Shown: in pieces, positions 1-9,956 of the stretch
How positions within the stretch are numbered: position 1 is the stretch's first letter
How the letters are laid out: each line of letters begins with the position of its first letter
Program-made: the position numbers and the translations under genes
Notes under the pieces: generated by a model
Database searches by the model: none
The model's input: the letters and a program-made list of their open reading frames with translations, nothing else
What the model was told of the DNA's origin: nothing
Source: Parietaria judaica
Lineage: Eukaryota; Streptophyta; Magnoliopsida; Rosales; Urticaceae
NCBI GenBank assembly: GCA_954871525.1
Contig: OX940872.1
Location: forward strand, 8,641,180 to 8,705,179
Direction: 5' to 3'
Length of the DNA stretch: 64,000 bases

Positions 1-109
1 ACAATTTTTCAAAATAAAATTGGACGTTTGTATTTTAATTTCAAAATATTAAAATAAATTTAAACTTGAAATAGATAGTTTAATTGGCGTAACTACAGAG
101 TTGCTAGCT

Positions 110-420
110 AAATAACTATTAGTAGTTTTCTCTAAAGAATTAATTAAAGTTCACCTATATGATTAATAAAGCTCTTAAAATCAGAAGAGTTTATTAAAAC
201 AATCTTCTTTTTGCCAAATTTATTCCACGTCATAATTATTAATGTAGAGTTTATTAGCCTTAAAATAACTAATATGCACAGATTTAGATCCAAAATAGTG
301 TTAAATCAAATAATGAAAAAAGCATACTAGTTTCAATTAAAATTAGAAATAAAAAATTTGCTGCATAATCTTATATATCAACACCATGTATTGTGGTGGA
401 TTTGTAGTTTTAGGTGCATT
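110..420 (+). repeat. Diverged direct repeat, copy A
   Basis: This stretch resembles 1495-1815 in the same orientation. Shared landmarks in the same order are TTCCAC.TCATAATTATT, TTAATATGCAC, a GAAAAAGCATACTA stretch followed by TTTCAATTAAA, and ATGTATTGTGGTGGAT followed by GTAGTTTTAG. The copies differ by many substitutions and indels, so the duplication is old. Its element class is unknown. Confidence 0.7.
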
Positions 421-660
421 ATTGTTTTGCTTTTTAATTCTATTTCTAATTCTGTTTTTAAATTCTAGAAAACGGATTTAGAATTATATTTCATAATATT
501 TTGAAAAGTTATTTGGCTAATTTTTTATTTAGTTGGTTTATTTTTCTATTTTTTTAAATACGTCAAAACTATTGTTTACCACTTAGCGTTGGATTCTTCT
601 CATCGTATCCTTTCCAATTGTATGTATTATACGTTAATTCGAGATTGGTAGAAAAAAATT

Positions 661-760
661 AACCCGAGCACAGCCCGAAAAAGTCAACCCAAGCTCAGCC
701 TGAAAAATTTAACCCGATCCCAGACCAGGAAAGGCAACCCAAGACTGACCCGAAAAAGTT
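661..760 (+). repeat. Minisatellite, 4 x 25 bp
   Basis: There are four head-to-tail units of exactly 25 bp, starting at 661, 686, 711 and 736. Each begins AACCC and ends in a GAAAAA-like stretch. Units 1 and 4 are closest to each other in their 3' half; all have diverged. This is not a CRISPR array, because there are no spacers and the host is a plant. Confidence 0.85.
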
Positions 761-1040
761 ACGCATGATAATAGTTAAATATCGTGTCGCGAAGTGTGTT
801 ATATAAATTGTTGTTATTATGTTATAATATCAGAAAATTGTCTAGCTTAGCGGCAAAATGCTCGAAATGCCTATGCATTAGTCTTGGTTTGATCCTCTCT
901 ACGTGTTTGAGAACGGAAGGGGACCCACCTACTAATAAAAAAATATATAGTTATTAATTAAATAAAAAAATAGAAATTGTTGCCCCGTCTCTCCCTACTA
1001 ACAAAGTTTGAAGTCAAGAGGACGAAATCTTGGTCAACCT

Positions 1041-1373
1041 TAAGTTCGCCCAAGACCGCAAGTGGACCGTCTCGGCTATTGAGACCGATTGCCACCAAGC
1101 TATACGGTTGATTAACGGGGGGAACCTTTTAGGCACACGGGGACCGATTTTGGTAGATCTAGCTGTTTTAGCCCGGTCGGTGGGGTTCTCGGGAAGATAT
1201 ATGTGGGTTCCTAGAGAGTGTAACGAAACCGCTCATTATGTGGCGAAAAAATGTCTTTGCTCTTTGTCATCGGACATGTGGTGTCTTGATTGCCCGGTAT
1301 GGCTTGTAACATTATTTGTAGGGACCTTGTCCCCTTCTCATTAATCTAAGACCATGTTTAATCCAAAAAAAAA
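1041..1373 (+). mobile_element. 5'-truncated LINE insertion with RNase H fragment
   Basis: This is a short, strongly 5'-truncated non-LTR retrotransposon. The open frame up to the stop at 1344 encodes about 100 residues of a plant LINE-type RNase H domain, with the acidic residue in the ETDCHQAI context and the C-terminal RECNETAHYVAK motif. The 3' end is an A-rich tail ending at 1373. The insert is flanked by a perfect 16-bp target-site duplication, AAATCTTGGTCAACCT, at 1025-1040 and 1374-1389, as expected for target-primed reverse transcription. There is no start codon or upstream domain, so it is not a functional gene. A related RNase H fragment lies at 54094-54546. Confidence 0.9.
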
Positions 1374-1494
1374 AAATCTTGGTCAACCTCTGATTTTACA
1401 ACTTTGAGGACTTACGCTTGACGTCTGCATTTTTTGATTTGGGGATTGAGATTAGGAGTATGCCGTTCCACTCCACTCAACTATAGAGACTTTA

Positions 1495-1815
1495 GCCGCG
1501 AAGTTAATTAAAAATTTCACTAACTTCACCTAATATGATTAGAAAATAGAAACACTCCTAAAAATCTTATAGCCAAATCTATTCCACATCATAATTATTG
1601 ATTTCTTTTTCGCCTTTAAATAATTAATATGCACGGGAAAATTATCAAATTTAGATCAGAAAGAGTTGTAACCACATTATGAAAAAGCATACTATTTTCA
1701 ATTAAATTTAGAAATAATAATTTTGATGCACAATTATGACATGTAATATATATATATATAAATATATATATATATATTTCATCATGTATTGTGGTGGATG
1801 TGTAGTTTTAGCTTC
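1495..1815 (+). repeat. Diverged direct repeat, copy B
   Basis: This is the partner of the repeat at about 110-420. It contains an extra AT dinucleotide run near 1748-1775 before the shared ATGTATTGTGGTGGAT block. The LINE insertion at 1041-1373 lies between the two copies. Confidence 0.7.
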
Positions 1816-4080
1816 TCATTAAAGATACACAAAAGACAGCAAATTACTTATTCGAAGAGGATAACGATATTTATGATTTAATTCCATCTGAAAGACATTT
1901 ATATAAAAGAGAAACATGTAATGATATTCTTTATCCAGTCACATTGCTTAGGAAAGGGTCCAAATAAACAAAAACAAAAAATCAACTATTTTGATCTATA
2001 GCTTGATTAGTAATCAATTATTTTCCTGAATCATATTTTTTTTTTAATTATTACGATCAAGATAATATATTACTTATCTACCAATTTTATTAGCGGGGAT
2101 TCATCTTGTAACTGCGATAAACCCGAATTCCGGTTATAGTTATTCCAAAATTAAAAAAAATAAGAATTAGTTGTAGGTTTTATTTTAATTTGTTTGTTGT
2201 TATAAAAAATAAATAATATTAACAATCAGATCTAAATTTAACGATATAGATTTTACAAGAATAAAAAGGCGCGTATTAGATTTTTAAAAACTGTTTTCAA
2301 AATGAATTTCTGATTCTGATTTTATCTAATCCGGGTTGACAAGACAAGTTGCGATTCAATTAGCGAATGTTATGTTGTTATGCCATTTTTTTTTCTTTTT
2401 ATAAGTGAAAATGCAAATCATTCATATTTGTTTATTTTTAATTAAAATAATAATGTAAATATGTATTTTCAAATTTGAACATTACCTCATAGAGATTGAA
2501 TTAAGATGACGCACTCAACTCACTCTATAATAATGAAAATCAATTATAACTTTATTTGTCTAGTTTGGTATTTACAGTCTTACACTCTTACTATGAGCTT
2601 ATAATTAATCATTCAATTATTCAAAGAAACATATCATCATGTCCTTTTGTAAAGCCTTACAAAAATCATCATCTAATTAATTTTTAATTAAATAACGAAA
2701 TTATCATTGCATGTGTCATGCGGGTACTTCACCAACCCCACCTCATTTGGTTAAATTGTTATTAAAATAATAATGTCTAAGTGCATCCACAAATTTCAAA
2801 AAGTTATTAAACATTCTTTTAATTTAGGTATGGAGCCACAATAATAATTAATTTAATAGCCATATGGATTTTTTTGCTCGCTTTGGGTTCCCAAAAAGTT
2901 GACATTTTTTAACAAGGATTTTTTTAGAGTATCTACCAGACTAAAATCACAAAATGGGCATTTGGATTTATAATGTTAAAACACCTTTTAAAAAATATAT
3001 ATATATATATATTGCTTTACAAAAATCGTGATTTATTCGTTGAAGATTCCCTAAAAAAATATATAATTTTTTGTTTGTTTGAGATCACTGCTAAAATGAT
3101 CATTTTGTATCAAAAAATTTCAACGAAAAACAATAATCTCTAAGGATTTCAACGAATTGATAAGCATATAACATAGCTTATAAAAATAGATAATTATGTA
3201 CATGACGTGTAAATGTGTACATTGACCAATATTGTAGTTGATAATTAAAAAAAAATTATACATAGCTTCATATTTGAAAATGATTTTACAATTGTTTATT
3301 AAAAATTATTTCATCATTTCAAGTTTTCTTCCAGAATTTGAGAAAATTAATCATACTTCTACTAATTTTATAATAACCAGGGTTGTTGCTTAAAGAACTT
3401 AGTTTCATTTTAAAATTTAATAACCAAAATTTTATCCTTTAATTATATTTTAAAATGAATCCTCCAAATATTAATGTTATCCTCTTTTTTATATATAAAT
3501 AAAATGTAAATAAGATAATCTTTAAAATCACCATTTATTTTAAATAACAAGACATATACTCAAGTTTGCAATTTAGCTGATTAAATATTCAAGATCATGG
3601 AATTTGATTTTATTTTTTTCATATGTCTTTCTTAACGCTGAATTAGCTTTGTATGATTCAAATTGAAATATTTAATATGATTTTCAATACCCTAAAAGAA
3701 ATAAGAGTTAATGCGAATTGTACATGTGTAAAAGTCTCGGCATTAGTAAAGATACAAAGAACAAAATAAATGCAAAATACAAAATACACGAATTTGAATA
3801 TTAATCAGCGTAATTTTACAATTCTAAGAAAATCTCACGGTATTTAGAAAAACATTACTACTTTCGCCGCAATTATTTTATAACAAAATAAAAATAAAAG
3901 TCGCTGGTTTAAGTAAATTAAAGTGTTATTAGGAAAGAAAAAAAGTAGGTGGCGCGAAAATGAACGACTTTCTCCCATCTTCCCCTTCAACTGAAACCGT
4001 TTTTTTTCCCGGCATTTAAATATTTTACTATTTATTTATTTATTTCAATTAAATTATTATAATTTTTAAATTAATAAAAC
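1816..4080. other. AT-rich intergenic DNA, no gene
   Basis: The stretch is about 2.2 kb of AT-rich sequence with stop codons in all frames and no recognisable coding, RNA or terminal-repeat signature. The right end leads into the pyrimidine-rich start of the QWRF gene 5' region. Confidence 0.6.
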
Positions 4081-4089
4081 TTTAATTTA

Positions 4090-4312
4090 ATTTCCACGAC
4101 CTCGATTATCCCCCTCTCACTCTTCCCATTTCTCTCCTCGCTCCGATCGACCAAATCTCGCCGGCGAATCTTCCGATCACGTCGCCGGCGATCGCTCCCT
4201 CTCGCCGGAGCCTCAGTCGCCCGATTCCGATACGCGCGGAGAAGAATCGCGAGAGATCGGTTCGGTGCTCAGAGCGATTCGTTTTTCTTTTGGATCTCGA
4301 CCATCGATCAAG
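4090..4312 (+). other. Probable 5' UTR exon of the QWRF gene
   Basis: Composition changes sharply from AT-rich to CT/CG-rich sequence with several CGCCGG clusters, typical of a plant transcription start and leader. It ends at CAAG followed by GTAATT, a good splice donor. A matching acceptor (TTTGTTGTCAG) ends at 5721, so a leader intron of about 1.4 kb can be inferred before the ATG at 5824. This is inferred from splice signals only. Confidence 0.45.
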
Positions 4313-4664
4313 GTAATTGTGGTTCGTTTCTCTGAGTTTCCATGGCCATTCTTCTCGAAGGAAGAAGATGAAAAGGAGAGAGCATCTTTGTCTGTCTGTC
4401 TCGAATTTATTAATGCGTTCGAGCTTTCCATTATGACTGGTAGGGTTTCAAGCTTCCACAATCTCTTTCGTTTTCGCCATTCTCAATTTCTGCAAAACAT
4501 CTAAACCAAAGCGAGCGAGTATATATATATATATATATTCATATATATATACATATATAATTTAATTTTAATTAATTTTCCGTGGAAAGATCAGATTAGA
4601 AGAGAGCACTGAAACACTGGGCTTTGTCGTCACAAGAGAGACAATGCACCTGTTAAATACGGAC

Positions 4665-4668
<4 letters not shown>

Positions 4669-4724
<56 letters not shown>
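4669..4724. repeat. AT dinucleotide microsatellite
   Basis: An uninterrupted TA run of about 56 bp lies inside the inferred leader intron of the QWRF gene. Confidence 0.95.
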
Positions 4725-4727
<3 letters not shown>

Positions 4728-5823
4728 GCTCTGATTTTGCATTTCCAATAGTGAATTCAGGATAAAAATTTCAGGGCTTCTCTCAGCTGATATTATTTTA
4801 TGAGAATTTGGCCTTGTAAATTGTAACCATGTCTCCTCTCTTACACTACTATTCTATTCAAAATACACAGTGGTGTGTGCATTTTGTCGTTTCTGAAAGC
4901 TTCAATCTTTATTAATTAGAGCAATATAATATTCATTGAGTGCTTACACAAAATAATCTTGTTTTTTTTTTAACATTCGCTAGCTTTGATTGAGTTGTGG
5001 GTTTGTTAGTGATTTGGGAAGAGCAAGAAGTGGATTGGTTGATGAAATTTGTCTCACTCTTTTGTGGCATAGAAGTGGTTTCATGGAGTTTCGTTTTCAA
5101 TGAAAGAGAAGTAAAGAGGAGAAAGGAATAGTTATAGTGAGTGGGGTTCCAGTTTGGAGTTTACACAATTTCCAGCCTAGCCACAAGACCATGGCACTCC
5201 CGTGAGAAGGACAACAGCAAAAAAAGAATCCCCTAATCCTGCGCACCCTTCGTGGGGCTTATCCTGCGCCCCTCTCCCCTTCTTCTTCTCCACCCCACCA
5301 GACCAGACCAGACCTAGTAGTGGGGTGAGAGTCTGAGGGGACCCCAAAAGCCCCTGCAATGCCAGTTTTCATGGCTTATTAGCCAAAGCCAAAAGCTTGT
5401 GAATCGGCAATGATAACTGCTTGGTTTTTTCATTGGCAAAATAAATTATAACTGTTTTTGCACGTTGTGGCACTTCCCCACAATTTTCTGAGACCACTTT
5501 TTTCACGAATAACCTCTTCTCTCTCCGATCGTTCATGGGTTCTTCTTCCTGAGAGAACGATACCCATTTGATCAAGATACCCAAATCAGATCTGCGTCTC
5601 TGTAAAGACGTATGCTTTTCGCTTTTTTTTTTTTTTTTTTTTTGGGTTGTTCTTTGCTTTTCGTTCTTCCCTATGCCGGGTTATCTTTGGCTCACTTTTT
5701 CGCTGTGCGTTTTGTTGTCAGATTTATCGCGAAAGAGAAAGGATCTTCTTTTCTGGGAATCATCACATAACCATGAGATGACTGGTTTTGTCAATGTTGT
5801 GTGATTTTGGATGGTTTGTGTGA

Positions 5824-8764
5824 ATGGATGTATGCAAATCGGAATTTCGGAAGCAGACGGCTGTGGAGACACCGAGACCACCGTTGGCTCCGGCGGAGAA
5901 GAACAATGTCCCGGCATCAACCCGCCATCGGACCAGAGAAGTCTCTTCAAGGTACAAATCTTTCTCCCCGTCGACGTCTTCGTCAACGCCGTCGAGTGGA
6001 TCCCGGCGCTGCCCGTCGCCGAATTTCACCAGAACAGGACCTAATTCTTCTCCGTCGGCGGCAAAACGGTCGCAATCGGTCGACCGGAGGCGGCCCGCGA
6101 CGCCGCCTTCTCCGCCCAGACCATCCACGCCGGTGCAGGACTCGTCGGCGGATATGCATTTGGCGGCGAGAAAGGCACCCAACGGCCGAATACCTGAGGG
6201 TTTATGGCCGTCGACGATGCGAAGCCTGAGCGTCTCCTTTCAGTCCGACTCAATTTCGATTCCGGTCAGTAAGAAGGAAAAACCGACACCAAATGCCCTC
6301 TCTGAGCGAACGCTCCGATCCTCTTCAAATGTGTCACACAGGCAATCAGAGACGCCTCTTGGCGGGCAGCGAAAGCTCACGCCGGAGAGGAAGAGAAGCC
6401 CTCTGAGGGGAAAAAATGTGGCTGACCAGTCGGAGAATTCTCGACCGATGGATGGGTTACACATCCGGTTGATAGATCAGCACCTATGGCCAAGCAGAGT
6501 ATCGTCGAATATGCTCAGTCGGAGTGTGGATCTCGGCGAGAGATCGACGAGAAGCCTTGCCACGCCGGCGCCGGGAGTTGGGTTATCTTCGTTGAGGAGG
6601 GTTCCTTCAACAGACAGTGTTGGAAAGCCTCTGCAGAAGTCTTCCAGTGATAGTTCGAGGCTTGTTTCTGTCGAGGACAGCGTTAGAGCTGGGTATGGGG
6701 CAAATTTGGCTACCGAACACGCATTGCAGGCTTCTGGGGCTTACAAGCTCGTTGCTGCGAGTCTCTCGGACCGGTTGACACCTGGCGCTTCGGTGATGAG
6801 ATCTCAATCTTTACCTTCTGGAGTGTTACGGCCGGCCTCGCCTAGTAAGACTGCAGCGAGAGGGCTCAGTCCGTCTCGAGTGAGACCGTCGACGCCTCCT
6901 CCAAGAGGGGCTAGTCCGTCACGGATAAGGCCTTCTACGGCCAATTCTCAGCCGGTCAATTCAAACTCCGTGCTCAGTTTCATCGCCGATTTCAAAAAAG
7001 GCAAAAAGGGCTCGAGTTATATCGAAGATGCTCACCAGCTAAAGCTGTTGTACAATAGGTACTTGCAATGGAGATTCGCCAATGCTCGCTCTCGGAGAGT
7101 CCTCTACGTTCAAAAAGTGAATGCCGAGGTACAGTTTCATCATCATGGAGCTTCTTGGCTTGTATTTCATATCCCGTAACGGCAATTTTCCAACTATATT
7201 CTTATATATTCATAGGTGAACCATCAAGTTTTTCGGATAAACTTTTATGCGATAATGCCGGATTTTCAGCTCTGAAACTAAAAACCGGAAAAAGAAAAAT
7301 TATGCTAAACCCTTTTTACCAATTACAATTTTTTATCTTTTAGTTTATTTTAAATGTAAATAGAAAAAGGATAAACTATAACTGCCATCATCAATTTTCC
7401 TAAACAAAATAAAGAATAACCGTGTTGGTTTGTTGTTTTTCAGTCCTCAAGTAGCAATGTTAATTCTTAACTTGAGTGTTAAATTTTTCCTTAATCACTT
7501 TGCTTGATCGTGTAGAGAACTTTATTCAACGTTTGGAGCGCCACGCTAAGTCTCTGGGATTCTGTCATCAGAAAAAGGATCAGTCTCCAGCAAATGAAGC
7601 TCGAGCTCAAATTGAACTCGGTTTTGAACAATCAAGTACCCCCTTTTTCTTATCTCAATTTTGGACCATCTATTCAGTTGCATCAACTCGTGCCGCCGTT
7701 CCTGAGACTTTTGGTTTACCAATGACATTTCAGATGGATTACCTAGATGAATGGGCTTTGCTAGAACGAGATCACATTACTTCATTAGCCGGGGCTGTGG
7801 AAGATTTGGAGGCAAGCACTCTTCGACTTCCTGTCACTGGAGGGGCAAGGGTATGTTGCTAACTTCTTGTGTAAAAACTTTGGATTCGAGTTTCTATGCA
7901 ATGATTCTCAGAATATTTATTCCGTTTTTTATATTTGCAGGGGGATATTGATTCTCTGAAAGCCGCTATCTGCTCCGCTGTTGATGTGATGAACGCAATG
8001 GCTTCATCAACTTGCTCTTTGCTTCCGAGGGTGAGAGTCAAAGATATATCCCTCGTGTTAGCAGAATGTTTTCTAATTTTTGGCTTTCCCTCTCTTTTGG
8101 GGATCTTTAGCAAGTGTTTTGTTTGACAAATCAGTGATAAATGCAAATTGTAAGTAATAAATGTCCGAAAATACTCCAATTTATTGGAAAAGTTTGGAAC
8201 ATTAGGGTATCGCTTTACGAATCAAGATTTTAAGCCTATTGCGTATTGCTATGTTTGTCGATGAAAAATTTTGTGGTTATTTTCTCTGTTTGCGGGATTC
8301 GATTTGCTGATCCATTACATATTAATTTATCGCCACTTTTTTGCAGGTGGAGAGCATAAACAGCCTGGTTTCGGAACTTGCTGTCGTGGCAGCGCGAGAG
8401 AGAAATAAGCTTAATGAATGCGAGGCGGAATTAGCTTCAACCGCTGCTATGCAGGTAAAGCCGCCGTCACTATTACTGTTATATGCGTGATATTAATGAA
8501 AAATATCACTGCTAATGTGCACATAAGATTAAAATCATAAACTTTATTCGAGCCAAAGCTGCTTAAGATGTCATTTAATCAAGAGGATTAAGAGGCGCGT
8601 TTTTCGCGTCTTTGGGTGCTAATTTTACTTTTTGTGTCTATTATTGCGTTTAATGTTCGATATTTATTTGGCTAAAAAAACAGGCAGAGGAATATAGCTT
8701 AAGGACACATCTAATACAAGTAAAAGAAGATTTGGGAAAATCAAGTTGCCAATCTTGGCACTAA
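5824..8764 (+). CDS. QWRF motif-containing protein (AUG8/SCO3 family)
   Basis: This encodes a plant microtubule-associated protein of the QWRF family, which includes the augmin subunit AUG8 and SNOWY COTYLEDON 3. The family binds microtubules and works in microtubule nucleation and cell elongation. Six exons join in phase: 5824-7128, 7516-7635, 7734-7850, 7941-8030, 8347-8454, 8684-8764, giving 606 residues, close to family length. The N-terminal two thirds are basic, Ser/Pro-rich and probably disordered, with repeated RPSTPP and GLSPSR-type blocks. The signature QWRF is at residues 415-418 in [10 protein letters not shown]. It is followed by a helical, coiled-coil-like domain ([19 protein letters not shown], then [14 protein letters not shown]) to the C-terminus. 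The chosen ATG is the first in frame; its leader probably contains an intron. Which paralogue it is (QWRF1, QWRF2 or AUG8) cannot be settled by eye. Confidence 0.93.
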
Positions 8765-9956
8765 GACACGCCTCCTTTAACCCTTCAACGGCTGCGCCGG
8801 GTTTTACGTGTTTGCTGCTCCCGGCCGATGTAAATTGAGTCTCTCATGCTCTCCCCCCTCTCTCTCTTATTTTTTATATTTTTTAATCTAGAACTTGATG
8901 AAATTTTAATCGTGTTAGTTCAAAATTTTCTCTATGCTCTGTCCCACTTGTAATTTTTTTGTACCAAGGAAGAAAGAAATGTGAAAAGGAAAAAAGAGTA
9001 AAGGATTGAAAATTGGATGCAAAGATTGAGTTCAGTGGAAATGGTAAAAGAATGAGTTGTAGAAAGAAACAAGCTTGTATATATACTTCAATTCATTTCT
9101 ATATGACTTCATAAACTTTGCATGTAATATTCCAAACTTCTTAATTTCTTGAAGAAAAAATTATTTTATTCAAATCAAAATGAATTTACTTTTTTTTTTA
9201 TCGAAAGAAAAATGCATTTACTTTCTTTACTTTCAATGTGTTCTTATTCCTTCTATCTTTTAGATAAAAATAAACAAAAAACTTATTATGTATTTGACAT
9301 TCTATGTTTCTTGAGCTCTAAGCAATTGGACAATCCTAGATGTCAAAATCATTTAACAAAGGTTAGTTAGTATTAATTTATTTTATTTTTTGTAAATGAA
9401 GAATCAATATACAATTTTTAATAAATTTACTCCACAAAACACCACCATCATTGTACACATTTCAAAATGTATTCCAAATTAACTTCTATGCTAATTTTTT
9501 TTATAAAACTTGCGTATAATTAATAATTACATTTACTTAGTCCTCAAAGATTTGATTCATTACCGAATTAAAGAATTCGGGATGAAAGGGTTATGCATCA
9601 ACTTTATGACACAACTTTATTACACAGTAAAATCTATTTCGTTAGGATTAGAAAGTTATTTATAAAATGTGTATTAAAATAGTTAATTAGAAACTAACTA
9701 TTATTATGTGTATTAAAATGTGTAAAAAATGGACAACTTTTTAAAAGTTTTGTACAAAAGTAATATTTCGTTAATAAATTTATAATTTTATTATCTTATC
9801 GAAATTGTTAATTTATCGAATAATAATTTAATAATATAATTAAAATCAAAATTATATTAAAAATGATTTTTAAAATTATAAATATTTAGTCAAGACCGAA
9901 ACAAACAAACGAAAAAACCCGCCAAAACTCGAACAGAGAGTGAGAGTGAGCCGCCG
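8765..9956. other. 3' flank of QWRF gene and PPR promoter region
   Basis: The first 150 bp are probably the 3' UTR of the QWRF gene. The rest is AT-rich with no coding signal. The last 80 bp before the PPR start codon become less AT-rich and are the likely leader. Confidence 0.55.

Larger units (their letters stand above)
1..1024. other. AT-rich intergenic DNA, no gene
   Basis: I see no convincing gene here. The stretch is AT-rich and holds one copy of a diverged direct repeat (about 110-420) and a four-unit minisatellite (661-760), both listed separately. Confidence 0.6.

Noticed and set aside
661..760. Regular short repeats resembling a CRISPR array
   Set aside because: The units are contiguous without spacers, and the host is a plant.
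840..900. tRNA-like stretch with a GGTTTGATCC motif
   Set aside because: The B-box-like piece has no matching A-box or foldable acceptor stem.
5801..6253. Overlapping frames opposite or beside the QWRF exon 1
   Set aside because: They are frame shadows of the GC-rich first coding exon.
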